A DNA stretch of 35,356 nucleotides from positions 1 through 35,356 of the forward strand of contig JAJAZE010000601.1 in the NCBI GenBank assembly GCA_026785925.1, written 5' to 3'. Shown one piece after another: positions 16,478 through 24,539 of the stretch. Made by a program: the position numbers and the translations under genes. The notes beneath the pieces were generated by a model. That model ran no database searches and had not been told where the DNA came from. It saw nothing but the letters and a program-made list of their open reading frames with translations. Numbering within the stretch: position 1 is the first letter of the stretch; each line of letters begins with the position of its first letter. The stretch comes from Pyrinomonadaceae bacterium. Lineage in GTDB: Bacteria; Acidobacteriota; Blastocatellia; Pyrinomonadales; Pyrinomonadaceae.

Positions 16478-16853
16478 TTCTCTCTAACAGCTATTCCCAG
16501 CCGCCGACAACCTCTAAATCTGCCATCAACCTCAATTCTTTCGGAGTTGAGAGATGTTTTCCGGCAAGCGCGTTTGCCTGAGCGAAAGTCTATCATTTTT
16601 TCTTTTGAGCAAGCAATAACTATTGATGATGAAACGTCTCGGTCAAGTCCGCCGCCGACTTGCCGCGCCCGACAAAATAAATCGTAAAAAACACTTGAAG
16701 CAGACGCGCCTGATATGTTAGATTAAAAATGTGCCTGACCGCCAAACTCGGCAAAGCATACCGCAAAAAGTTTTTACAAAGCAATAGTTTGAAAAACTTA
16801 CAAAACTTCCGAACCTCTGTTTACCAATTAATCTAAGAGAGAAAATTATCAAA
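16478..16853. other. Divergent intergenic region between yvcK and mglB
   Basis: These 376 bp separate the divergently transcribed yvcK and mglB genes and must hold both promoters. Apart from the mglB promoter candidate listed separately I see no gene: short frames here lack ribosome-binding sites and family features. The part next to mglB (about 16745-16850) is A/T-rich leader sequence. Confidence 0.5.
16695..16723 (+). promoter_or_regulatory. Candidate sigma-70-type promoter for mglB-mglA
   Basis: TTGAAG (16695-16700) and TTAGAT (16718-16723) are separated by exactly 17 nt, giving a plausible -35/-10 pair on the plus strand. The implied leader is about 120 nt. Match quality is moderate and other choices are possible. 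Confidence 0.35.
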
Positions 16854-17336
16854 ATGGCAGAAACGCCCGTTGTTTTACACGAACATCAGTTCATCAAGTT
16901 AAAATCCGTCTTGGCACGAACCTGCGTCGAGTGTGCCGCCCGCGTCGTTCTGCTGGTTGACCGTGACGGTCATCCGATTGCCTTTCACGGCGATATTGCC
17001 GATTTGGATACGACTTCCTTTTCGTCATTGGCGGCGGGAAATGTCGCGGCAACGACGAGTATGGCAAAGCTCATCGGCGAAAATGTTTTCCCGGCAGTCG
17101 TTCACGAAGGCGAACGCGAAAGCATTTTTATCAGCGTGATCGGAAGAAGTTTGCTGGTCGTGGTTTTCGACGAGCGTTCGACGCTCAGCCTGGTGAAAAT
17201 CCGCACCAAAAAAGCGAGCTACGAAGTCGCCTCCATTTTAGAAGAAATCGCGCGCGATTCGGAAACTCAACGCCAAAGTGAAACTTCATTTTTCTCTGAA
17301 ATTACCGATGACGACATTGACAGCTTATTCAGTTAG
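16854..17336 (+). CDS. mglB: MglB-like roadblock/LC7 protein (GTPase-activating partner of MglA)
   Basis: This 160-residue protein has a roadblock/LC7 fold. After an N-terminal helix (FIKLKSVLARTCVECAA) come the strand VVLLVDRDGHPIAFHGD (about 30-46), SSLAAGNVAATTSMAKLIGE (about 57-76) and the strand pair SIFISVIGRSLLVVVFDERSTLSLVK (about 92-117). The C-terminal tail is acidic (EITDDDIDSLF). In Myxococcus, MglB is the GTPase-activating protein that sets MglA polarity. Its position just before mglA on the same strand supports the call. The ATG at 16854 is preceded by an AGAGAG stretch that may act as a weak ribosome-binding site. Confidence 0.85.
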   Translation: MAETPVVLHEHQFIKLKSVLARTCVECAARVVLLVDRDGHPIAFHGDIADLDTTSFSSLAAGNVAATTSMAKLIGENVFPAVVHEGERESIFISVIGRSLLVVVFDERSTLSLVKIRTKKASYEVASILEEIARDSETQRQSETSFFSEITDDDIDSLFS

Positions 17337-17338
17337 CG

Positions 17339-17420
17339 GTTATCAGTTATCAGTCAACAGTTAAAAATTACTAAACTGATAACTGATAACTGATAACTGA
17401 TAACTGATAACTGATAACTG
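17339..17420. repeat. Heptad repeat (AACTGAT) array with inverted arm, between mglB and mglA
   Basis: AACTGAT is repeated in tandem 6.7 times at 17374-17420. A shorter inverted arm (GTTATCAGTTATCAGT) at 17339-17354, directly after the mglB stop, can pair with it as a long hairpin of at least 16 bp. The spacer is AT-rich. The array ends 7 nt before the mglA ATG and replaces any normal Shine-Dalgarno site. Confidence 0.9.
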
Positions 17421-17427
17421 AAAATAT

Positions 17428-18012
17428 ATGACATTTATCAACTACGCTTCCCGCGAAATCAACTGTAAAATTGTTTATTACGGTCCCGGACTGTGCGGCA
17501 AGACGACCAACCTTCAGCATATTTACGATTCGACCGCGCCGCAAGCCAAAGGCAAATTGATTTCATTGGCGACGGAAACCGACCGCACGTTGTTTTTCGA
17601 TTTTATGCCGCTCGAACTCGGCACGGTGCGCGGTTTTAAAACCAGATTTCACCTCTACACCGTTCCCGGACAAGTCTATTACGATGCCTCGCGCAAATTG
17701 ATTTTGAAAGGCGTGGACGGCGTGGTTTTCGTTGCCGATTCGCAGGAGGAAAGAATGGATGCCAATCTTGAATCGCTTTACAATCTCGAAGAAAATCTTC
17801 AATCGCAAGGCTATGATTTGCTGAATATTCCATACGTTTTACAGCTCAACAAACGCGATTTGCCGAACGTCGTGCCGACCGACGAATTAGCTTCGGAATT
17901 ATTACGCAAAGGCGAGCCGGTTTTTGAAGCGACCGCATCGCAGGGCGTGGGCGTGTTCGATACTCTAAAAGCGGTGGCGAAACAGGTTTTAAGCGAGTTG
18001 CGAAAAGGTTAG
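17428..18012 (+). CDS. mglA: MglA-like Ras-superfamily GTPase (cell polarity)
   Basis: This 194-residue small GTPase is very close to Myxococcus MglA, which drives polarity of gliding and type IV pili. It starts [19 protein letters not shown] and has P-loop GPGLCGKTT (residues 19-27), switch region [17 protein letters not shown] (about 49-65), the G3 segment [12 protein letters not shown] (about 76-87), which lacks the Ras DxxG as in other MglA proteins, and the guanine-specificity motif NKRD near residue 141. It lies 91 nt after mglB, separated by a heptad-repeat array, with no clear ribosome-binding site. A strong terminator follows 16 nt after the stop. Confidence 0.93.
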   Translation: MTFINYASREINCKIVYYGPGLCGKTTNLQHIYDSTAPQAKGKLISLATETDRTLFFDFMPLELGTVRGFKTRFHLYTVPGQVYYDASRKLILKGVDGVVFVADSQEERMDANLESLYNLEENLQSQGYDLLNIPYVLQLNKRDLPNVVPTDELASELLRKGEPVFEATASQGVGVFDTLKAVAKQVLSELRKG

Positions 18013-18028
18013 TTTCTAATTCAGATTA

Positions 18029-18067
18029 AAAAAGTCGGCGAGTTTATTTCAAACTCGCCGACTTTTT
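18029..18067. terminator. Strong bidirectional rho-independent terminator (mglA / fasciclin)
   Basis: A perfect 17-bp stem (18029-18045 with 18051-18067) and a 5-nt loop carry a run of A on one side and T on the other. It lies between the convergent mglA (+) and fasciclin (-) genes, so it can serve both. Confidence 0.92.
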
Positions 18068-18087
18068 CTGTTGGTTCTGAAATTATT

Positions 18088-18783
18088 TTACTTGTGCATC
18101 AAAACGCTGTCAATAACGTGAATTACACCGTTCGACTGCATTACATCGGCGATTGTCACTTTCGATTTGCCGCCTTTGTCGTCGGTTAAAATAACGTCTT
18201 TGCCTTCGAGCGAAGCGGTTAATGTTCCGCCCTGAACGGTTTTGAAAGTCGCTTTGCCTTTGCCTTCTTCAATCGCTTTGACAATCGAAGCGGCATCTTG
18301 TTTCCCGGCGACGACGTGATAAGTCAAAATTCCTTTTAATTTTTCTTTGTTTTCCGGTTTCAGAAGCGTCTCAACCGTTCCTTTCGGAAGTTTTTCAAAC
18401 GCGGCGTTGGTCGGAGCGAAAACCGTGAATGGTCCTGCGCCTTTCAGCGTTTCGACCAATCCGGCAGCTTTGACGGCGGCAACCAGAGTCGTGTGGTCTT
18501 TCGAGTTCGAAGCGTTGTCAATAATGTCTTTGGCTTTATCCATCGCCGCGCCGCCGACCATCGGATTGCCCGTCGAATTGCCCGCCATATTCGAGTTGCT
18601 CATCGTCATATTTGAATTACTCATCATATTCGAGTTGCTCATCATATTTGAGTTTCCCATCATATTCGAGTTCGTATTCATTCGATTCACCGCGTTCAAA
18701 TTGGTGTTGGTCGGAGCCGGGCAAGCCGTCATCAATGCAAATGATGCGCCCGCCAGCAAAGTCGTCATAATTTTTTGTTTCAT
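18088..18783 (-). CDS. Fasciclin (FAS1) domain lipoprotein with Asn/Met/Ser-rich repeats
   Basis: This protein of 231 residues begins MKQKIMTTLLAGASFALMTAC, a lipoprotein signal with Cys at about residue 21. Residues about 25-75 form a low-complexity spacer of repeating N-S-N-M-M-S units, encoded by an 18-bp-type DNA repeat near 18590-18680. A single FAS1 domain fills the rest: VAAVKAAGLVETLKGAGPFTVFAPTNAAFEKLP, then LTYHVVAGK and GVIHVIDSVLM, the H1/H2 motifs of the family. FAS1 domains mediate adhesion or small-ligand binding at the cell surface. I chose the ATG at 18783, with AGGA about 9 nt upstream, over a GTG five codons earlier. The terminator downstream is shared with mglA. Confidence 0.85.
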   Translation of the reverse strand: MKQKIMTTLLAGASFALMTACPAPTNTNLNAVNRMNTNSNMMGNSNMMSNSNMMSNSNMTMSNSNMAGNSTGNPMVGGAAMDKAKDIIDNASNSKDHTTLVAAVKAAGLVETLKGAGPFTVFAPTNAAFEKLPKGTVETLLKPENKEKLKGILTYHVVAGKQDAASIVKAIEEGKGKATFKTVQGGTLTASLEGKDVILTDDKGGKSKVTIADVMQSNGVIHVIDSVLMHK

Positions 18784-18966
18784 TTTTTCTGTCCTCACAA
18801 AGTTTCTTAATTTAATATAATTTTTAAACCGCAGCCGAACGCTGTTTTCCTTAACGGAAACAACATCGCCGACGATTTAACAAACAGTCCGTTTCATACC
18901 ATTCTTATTCGCCATAGTTTATCAGGCGGATTCAAATGCGTCGAGGCGAGCGAAAAAAAGCCGCGT

Positions 18967-20251
18967 TTAGATAGACTTCTGATCGGGCAGGCAGCTAGCG
19001 ATGCGGAAAAGACAAAAAACCAGCAAAACGGTTCCCCAGGCATTAAAACCGGCGGCGGTAAAAACATCGCTGAGCAGCCCGCCGACGATTCCGTCGTTCG
19101 CCGCCAGAGTTGAAATAAAAGATGCGGCGAGCAATCCTCGAAACCATTTATCCTTAAATTTCAGGCAATGCCAAACATATACGGCATAAAGATAAGTCGG
19201 GAGCAGCATCACGAAGTAATGCCGCTGAGTCGTGCTGGCGAAAAGCGGAATGAGGGCGAAGGTCAGGGCGATTCCGCCCCATTTGGAGACGAGTTCCGCC
19301 TTATTTCTGTATTTAACGGCGTAAAAAACTATCGCTGATAAAACCGAAATTTGTAGAAATCGCCCAAGAATTAGAACTATCTGTGGCGACAGAGAGTAAA
19401 TCGTCAGCGAATATGACTGCTTGTGGTAACTGAAAGCCGGAACCGCAGTAAAAAAGCGGTAAAGCTGTGCCTGTAATGAAAGATTAACACCGAGCGGAAC
19501 TTTTGCAGTTCCCAAATCATCCGCTAAAACTATATTGCGAATCCAAAAATCAAGATACGAATTGTTTAGCTCTAACCCTAAAAATAAACCGGGAATTATT
19601 ATTGCCCCGACAGTAATTCCGATTACCGCGCCGAAAATAACCCGCCAGGATTTTTTGCTGACAAACCAGATGAAGAATGGAGCGGCGATGACTTTCAGCA
19701 CGATTGCCAATCCGAGAAATAAACCGCCGGTCGCCTCGCGCTGTTTCTTAATCAGACTTATTGCCAAAACGGTGACGGCTAAGATAAGGATGTTAGCCTG
19801 CCCGTAAGCTAAATGGTGCAGGATAAAAGGCGATGTCATCAGAACGGGGGAAAAGTCAGAATCCAGCGAGATTTGACCGGCAAAGCTGAAAACGATCCGC
19901 CGCTGATTGTCTCGTAAAACGATTTGACCGTCCAGAAAATCAGAAGCGCACTGAGAAAATTCCAGATTAAAATACTCGCTTCAATCGGCAGGAAAGTCAG
20001 CGGAACTATCAATATCGCCAGCAAAGGCAAATATAAATAAAACAAACCGCCATGCGCCACCTCACGAGTCGGAGTGAGATAGATGTTCTGATGTTTGACA
20101 ATCAAATCGGCGGCGTTAAAAAAGCCTCGAAATCGCCTTTTGAAAGCGGACTTTTTATAATTTTGAGGCTCGCGTGAACGACGATAAAAAAGACCATGCC
20201 GAGTGCCAGCCAGCGCAGCCAAACAACGCGATTTTCAAAGGTGTTTGCCAT
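18967..20251 (-). pseudogene. GT87/DUF2029-type membrane glycosyltransferase, interrupted by two frameshifts
   Basis: Three frames join into one polytopic membrane protein of about 428 residues. The start is the ATG at 20251 (MANTFENRVVWLRWLALGM). The frame must shift at the A-run 20118-20123 to continue as AADLIVKHQNIYLTPTREV, and again at the G-run 19846-19850 to continue as VLMTSPFILHHLAYGQANIL. Adding one base to each run restores the reading: E-A-F-F-N-A-A-D-L-I at the first and T-F-P-P-V-L-M-T-S-P at the second. The composite has the DUF2029 layout (acidic first loop, many helices, H-x-x-x-G-Q-x-N motif) of polyprenyl-phosphate-dependent mannosyltransferases. Both lesions are single-base losses in homopolymers, so sequencing error is as likely as real decay. 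Confidence 0.75.
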
Positions 20252-20320
20252 TGGATTGGTGATTGATTACCAACGAGAAAATCAAAACTCCTTGTTTTGG
20301 TTTGATTTTATATCAATTAA

Positions 20321-20545
20321 GTGAAGCGTGGACATAATTCAATATCAACGAAAACGGGCGTTTGACTGGAGCGCAAGCGTCTCGCTTGCCGTCCGTTCGA
20401 GCGAAGCAAGATACGGACACGCTTCTCGATTACCCGCAACTTTTAGCAATCACGCGGCGTTCCATTCTCACCGCGCCTCGAACGGTGCAAGCGAGACGCT
20501 TCTCTCTCCAGTCAGTTGAATTATGTTCATCCTTCAATTAAGTTT
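20321..20545. repeat. Palindromic MITE-like element
   Basis: About 200 bp has nested inverted repeats. The outer arms are GGACATAATTCAA (20330-20342) and its complement, with one mismatch, at 20516-20528. GACTGGAG (20364-20371) pairs with CTCCAGTC (20506-20513). AAGCGTCTCGCTTGC (20375-20389) is perfectly inverted at 20487-20501. A further small inverted repeat, GTCCGT/ACGGAC, lies in the middle. No transposase frame is present. The outline is that of a non-autonomous miniature element or long REP-type palindrome, downstream of the tRNA-Asp terminator. Confidence 0.65.
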
Positions 20546-20559
20546 AATCGCACTATTTT

Positions 20560-20591
20560 TTCAAAAGAAAAACCGCCCCAAAGGACGGCTC
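20560..20591 (-). terminator. Rho-independent terminator after tRNA-Asp
   Basis: On the minus strand, CCGTCC and GGGCGG form a 6-bp stem with a 4-nt loop, followed by TTTTTCTTTT, about 30 nt downstream of the tRNA-Asp 3' end. Confidence 0.7.
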
Positions 20592-20615
20592 AAACTTAAT
20601 GACTTTTTAGATGAT

Positions 20616-20764
<149 letters not shown>

Positions 20765-20840
20765 TGGTGGGCATGAAGGGACTCGAACCCCTAACTTCCT
20801 CCTTGTAAGGGAGGCTGTCTACCAATTGACGTACATGCCC
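20765..20840 (-). tRNA. tRNA-Val (TAC), CCA encoded
   Basis: The acceptor stem GGGCATG pairs with CATGCCC, followed by A73 and an encoded CCA. The anticodon stem CCTCC/GGAGG encloses CTTACAA, giving anticodon TAC (Val). The T-loop is TTCGAGT. It lies upstream of tRNA-Asp with a 70-nt spacer and probably shares a precursor transcript. Confidence 0.93.
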
Positions 20841-20935
20841 CAAAAAGTTTTTTCGCAAACTGTCCATCGGCACATTGTGCGTCCAATTTTTCAAAAAAAC
20901 GCGCCGCTTCCAACTTGACGGCGAATTGCAATGCT

Positions 20936-20965
20936 ACGAAAAATCAGTCGCGCTTGTCAAGCGCA
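20936..20965 (-). terminator. Candidate terminator at the end of the EPS operon
   Basis: Downstream of the Ycf48-like gene on the minus strand, GCGCTTGACAAGCGC (20964-20950) forms a 6-bp hairpin followed six bases later by a TTTTT run. The gap before the T-run makes it weaker than the other terminators here. Confidence 0.4.
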
Positions 20966-20978
20966 GTAAAATTCAAAG

Positions 20979-21995
20979 CTATTGGTTTCTCGTTCTTAAT
21001 CGCGGCGGCGGCAAAGCGGCATTCGACGGCGGATTGTTTTCGTCATAAAACAGAATCGTGCCGCCGAAGCCGACCGCGAAGCCTTTTTTTCCGACGAAAA
21101 AAACTTTTTCGAGCTTGTGTTTGGTGTTTGATTTAACCTTCGTCCAGACATTTCCCGCCGTTTCGGTGCGTAAAATCGCGCCCTGTTCGCCGACCGCCCA
21201 ACCGTTCGCCGTGTTTGTAAAAAAGATGTCGGTTAAATCGGCGGCGACGTTCGATTGCTGCTCGCGCCAGATTTTGCCGCCGTTGACGGTTTGAAAAATT
21301 TTCCCGTTTGCACCGACCGTCCAGCCGTTTTTTTGATTGATGAAAAAAACGGCGTTTAATTTCGCGTCTTCGCTGCCAAAAATCGAGGCTTTGTTCCAGG
21401 ACGAACCGGCATCGGCGGTGAACAAAATCGTGCCGCCCGCGCCGACGACCGCGCCGTTTAAATCGTCGGTAAAAGTTCCGTCAGACAACAGATAACGCGC
21501 CGGAGAAGCGGTTCGTTTCCAGTTTTTTTTATCGTCCGCCAGCGCAAAAAGCGCACCGACTTCGCCGACTGCCAAACCCGCGCCGTTTTTCGTGAAAAAG
21601 AATTTGGTAACGCGCTTTCTTTGACTATCGGCAAACTCGACGCGCTCCCAATTTACGCCGCCGTCAATGGTTTTTAGTAAATACGACGGCGAATTTGCGC
21701 CGAGCGTGTAAAGGTCGCGTTCGCACAGCAGCCAACCGGTTTTCTCATCCGTGAAATAAATCTGTCGGAGATTGTCGGCGGTGAAATTTTTCTCTTTCGT
21801 CCAATTTTTCCCGCCGTCCAGAGTCTTCAAATAAGTGCCGCCGCTGCCGACAATCCAGCCGTCTTGCTCGTTCAGAAAATAAACGTCGGAAAGCCACGCG
21901 AGCGTGTTCGAGTTTTGCTTGACCCAATCGGCTTTAGCAATCTGAAAGCAGGCGAAAAATGCCAACAGAATAAAAATTTTCCCGGCTAAGTTCAT
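20979..21995 (-). CDS. Secreted Ycf48-like beta-propeller protein (BNR/Asp-box repeats)
   Basis: This 338-residue protein starts MNLAGKIFILLAFFACFQIAKA, a Sec signal peptide. The mature part is a series of about seven blades of 40-45 residues, each with an F-x-[DN]-x-x-x-G-W-x-V-G-x-x-G strand and an Asp-box turn such as KTLDGGKNWTK, KTIDGGVNWER, FTADAGSSWNK and QTVNGGKIWRE. This is the Ycf48/photosynthesis-system-II-assembly-factor-like fold, which also occurs in many non-photosynthetic bacteria as a generic extracytoplasmic propeller with no known catalytic role. It is the last gene of the EPS block, 11 nt after the wza-like gene, which suggests a role in EPS secretion or assembly (inference). 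Confidence 0.8.
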   Translation of the reverse strand: MNLAGKIFILLAFFACFQIAKADWVKQNSNTLAWLSDVYFLNEQDGWIVGSGGTYLKTLDGGKNWTKEKNFTADNLRQIYFTDEKTGWLLCERDLYTLGANSPSYLLKTIDGGVNWERVEFADSQRKRVTKFFFTKNGAGLAVGEVGALFALADDKKNWKRTASPARYLLSDGTFTDDLNGAVVGAGGTILFTADAGSSWNKASIFGSEDAKLNAVFFINQKNGWTVGANGKIFQTVNGGKIWREQQSNVAADLTDIFFTNTANGWAVGEQGAILRTETAGNVWTKVKSNTKHKLEKVFFVGKKGFAVGFGGTILFYDENNPPSNAALPPPRLRTRNQ

Positions 21996-22006
21996 ATCGC
22001 TGAAAG

Positions 22007-22900
22007 TTAAAAAGGACTTCCGAAGAGCAGGCGCACGAGGCTCGCTTTATTGAGAATCTGAAAAACGGTGTCAACCGTAAAACCTTTGCCGGGAACGAAA
22101 ACCTGGTCGCCGGGATTGAGATAAATCATCGGAATTTTGCCGCTTTCAATCTCGGCGAGATTGACGTTCTGACGCGAAAGTGTGCCTTTTTCGCTGAAGC
22201 GAATCAGCGCGATTTTCTTTTTGTCGCCGGTCTTTAAAACGCCGCCCGACTCGATGACCGCTTCGTAAAGACTGACTTTACGGTCCATCACGCGGATGCC
22301 CGGCGCGGCGACTTTGCCCATCACGCTGTAACGCGCCGACATCGCTTTGACGAGCGTGACCGTTACTTTCGGTTCGATAATATATTCGTCGAGCTTTTTC
22401 GTAATCTCGTCCTGCACTTGTTCAACGGTTCTGCCGCCAACCAATACGCCGCCGCGAATCAGCGGGTAGGAAACTTTCGCCGTCGGCGGAACGGTGATAT
22501 TTTCCTTGCAGTAATCCGGGCATTGCCCGAAGACTTCGACTGAAATAATGTCGTTCGGACCGAGGCGATATTCAGTCAGGTAATTGCTGTAATATGCTAA
22601 AACGGCGGCTTCCTCGCCCGACAGGTTTTTGTCGTCAATTTTGACTTCCGGGGTCGGTGTCGGCGTTTCAATTTTAATCGCCTCGACCGGAGTTTGGGCA
22701 ATGATTTCGGTAGTCGTCGGCTGAATTGATTTGCTTGAGTCTTCAATCTTAACCACTTCGGTCGAGTCTTTTTTGATTTCCTTTTCGATCACGCGGTCGC
22801 GCTGCGGCGGCGCAGTTTCCTGTGCCGCCGCACCGAGCGAAAAAATCAGCACGCTTGCTGCCAACAGACCGATGCTTTTCGATAATTTTACTGCTTTCAT
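22007..22900 (-). CDS. Wza-type polysaccharide export protein (Poly_export + SLBB)
   Basis: This 297-residue protein has a signal peptide ending near LGAAAQ (residue about 27) and a Pro/Thr/Glu-rich spacer (about 30-100). A polysaccharide-export domain begins YRLGPNDIISVEVFG near residue 111, with YPLIRGGVLVGGRTVEQVQDEI typical of the family. A SLBB domain follows (SVMGKVAAPGIRVMDRKVSLYEAV, about 193-216), ending LNPGDQVFVPGKGF. Such proteins form the outer-membrane or periplasmic channel of Wzx/Wzy-type EPS export together with the Wzz protein upstream. There is no lipobox Cys at the signal cleavage site, unlike E. coli Wza. The fragment GQCPDYC holds two cysteines that might pair. Confidence 0.9.
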   Translation of the reverse strand: MKAVKLSKSIGLLAASVLIFSLGAAAQETAPPQRDRVIEKEIKKDSTEVVKIEDSSKSIQPTTTEIIAQTPVEAIKIETPTPTPEVKIDDKNLSGEEAAVLAYYSNYLTEYRLGPNDIISVEVFGQCPDYCKENITVPPTAKVSYPLIRGGVLVGGRTVEQVQDEITKKLDEYIIEPKVTVTLVKAMSARYSVMGKVAAPGIRVMDRKVSLYEAVIESGGVLKTGDKKKIALIRFSEKGTLSRQNVNLAEIESGKIPMIYLNPGDQVFVPGKGFTVDTVFQILNKASLVRLLFGSPF

Positions 22901-23003
22901 ATTTCTTTCTCCGTCAACTGATAAAACGTCTATTAACCGATTTTGTCCAATTTACCCAAGCAATTTCTTGTTCGTCCCTGCTGATTGATTCTCTGCTCTC
23001 TGA

Positions 23004-24395
23004 TTATCGTCCGCCGCGGCTGAAAAGAACGGTTTTGACCGTTTCGACGACTATTATTAAATCTAATGCGAGACTCTGGTTTTTGATGTAATACAAATCA
23101 TACTGCAATTTGTTGCGCGCGTCTTCGACCGACGCGCCGTATGGATATTTGATTTGCGCCCAACCGGTCAAACCGGGTGCGGTCAAATGCCGGTGCGCGT
23201 AAAATGGAATTTCTTCGGCAAGCTGCGCGACGAAATGCGGACGTTCGGGGCGCGGTCCGACAAAGCTCATCTCGCCTTTGATGATATTCCAGAACTGCGG
23301 AATTTCATCCACGCGAATTTTGCGAATAATGCTTCCGACGCGCGTCGTGCGGTCGTCGTCGGCAGTCGCCCAAATCGGTTTGCCATCGGCTTCGGCATCG
23401 GTTTTCATCGAGCGGAACTTGATGACGCTGAAAGTTTTGCCATTTTTCCCGACTCGTTCCTGCCGGTAAAATATCGAACCTTTCGATTCGAGTTTAATAA
23501 TTATCGCCGTGACGACGGCAATCGGCAGCGAAACGATTAAACCGATTAAAGCCAGCGAACGATGAACGACTTCACGAAAAAAAACCGACAGGCGCGTGTC
23601 GCGTTTGCGTCCGGCGAAAATCAGCCACGACGGGCGAATCATATCAATATGCACTTGTCCGGTGACGCGCTCGAAAAACGACGAACATTCTTCGATGTCA
23701 ACATTGCCCGCCAAACTCATTTTTAAAAGCGTCTCGGTCGGAAACGCGCCGCGCCGTTCGCGCACCGCAATCACGATGCGGTCAATTTTCTCGGATTTGA
23801 CGATGGCATCGAGTTCGCCGGTCGTGCCGAGAATTTCCGCATTACTTAGTTTCGTATTCGGATCAGTGCCGTTTTCGGTGACGAAACCGGAGATTCGATA
23901 ACCGGCATCGCGCCGTTTCCAAACCGCCTCCGCCGTTTCCTGCGCCGCGCGTCCCGTGCCGACGATCAGAATCTTTTCGCCGATTTCCGGGTGTCCGGTC
24001 AAATAATGAATCAGAATGCGCCACGTCAGCAGCGAAACCAGCACGATCAAAACTGAAAAAACCGAAACGCCGCGCCCGATCAGCAGCGGCGGCACAAGAT
24101 AAAAAAGCAGTGCCAGCAAAACCCAGGCGATGCCGAGAGCCTGCACGAGGCGCAGCATCAGTTCGCGCCGATTGCCCATCACGGTGAAATCGTAGAGGTC
24201 GTAAAAATATAGAATCAACAGGCAGATTGAAGTTGCCAGCGTGATTTTAACCCAGCCGTTGCGCCCGTTTAATTGATATTCCGAACCTTCAAAACCCAGA
24301 CGCACATACAGAGCAAGAATAATCCCGCCGTAAATAATTGCTGCGTCGGCGATAATCAACCAAACTGTTCGTGCGGTAAATCTAGCTCCAGCCAT
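23004..24395 (-). CDS. Polyprenyl-phosphate sugar-1-phosphate transferase (EpsB/WcaJ-type priming enzyme)
   Basis: This enzyme of 463 residues transfers a sugar-1-phosphate from a nucleotide sugar to undecaprenyl phosphate, the first step of EPS repeat-unit synthesis. The N-terminal half has four to five membrane helices and a CoA-binding-like domain (ILIVGTGRAAQETAEAV). The C-terminal catalytic domain shows FYRQERVGKNGKTFSVIKFRSMKTDAE, IRKIRVDEIPQFWNIIKGEMSFVGPRPE and HRHLTAPGLTGWAQIKY, all standard for bacterial sugar transferases. I chose the ATG at 24395 (MAGARFTART), because the 37 codons before it lie in a heptad-repeat hairpin and look non-coding. The gene sits between the tyrosine kinase and wza-like genes. 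Confidence 0.88.
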   Translation of the reverse strand: MAGARFTARTVWLIIADAAIIYGGIILALYVRLGFEGSEYQLNGRNGWVKITLATSICLLILYFYDLYDFTVMGNRRELMLRLVQALGIAWVLLALLFYLVPPLLIGRGVSVFSVLIVLVSLLTWRILIHYLTGHPEIGEKILIVGTGRAAQETAEAVWKRRDAGYRISGFVTENGTDPNTKLSNAEILGTTGELDAIVKSEKIDRIVIAVRERRGAFPTETLLKMSLAGNVDIEECSSFFERVTGQVHIDMIRPSWLIFAGRKRDTRLSVFFREVVHRSLALIGLIVSLPIAVVTAIIIKLESKGSIFYRQERVGKNGKTFSVIKFRSMKTDAEADGKPIWATADDDRTTRVGSIIRKIRVDEIPQFWNIIKGEMSFVGPRPERPHFVAQLAEEIPFYAHRHLTAPGLTGWAQIKYPYGASVEDARNKLQYDLYYIKNQSLALDLIIVVETVKTVLFSRGGR

Positions 24396-24401
24396 TTTTT
24401 T

Positions 24402-24535
24402 AGCAGGTAAGAAGGAAGAAGCAGTGGGCGGCGGCAATTGGCAGACGGCTGCGTATTTAATAATATCAAGTAAAAATTTATCCGACGGTCGCTCAACTTC
24501 CACCAACTGCTTCTTCCTACTGCCCCCTGCCTGCT
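24402..24535. repeat. Inverted heptad-type repeat between the kinase and priming-transferase genes
   Basis: AGGAAGAAGCAGT at 24413-24425 is perfectly inverted at 24506-24518, and AGCAGG at 24402-24407 is inverted at 24530-24535. The right arm, read on the minus strand, is made of 7-nt units (CAGCAGG, CAGGGGG, CAGTAGG, CAGTTGG). The spacer is about 80 nt. Confidence 0.7.
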
Positions 24536-24539
24536 GTAT

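Noticed and set aside
17374-17420. CRISPR-like array of AACTGAT units
   Set aside because: Units are 7 nt with no spacers and no cas genes are present; it is a simple tandem repeat.
24396-24506. 37-codon N-terminal extension of the priming glycosyltransferase
   Set aside because: The DNA is a heptad-repeat inverted region and the translated sequence has no family resemblance.
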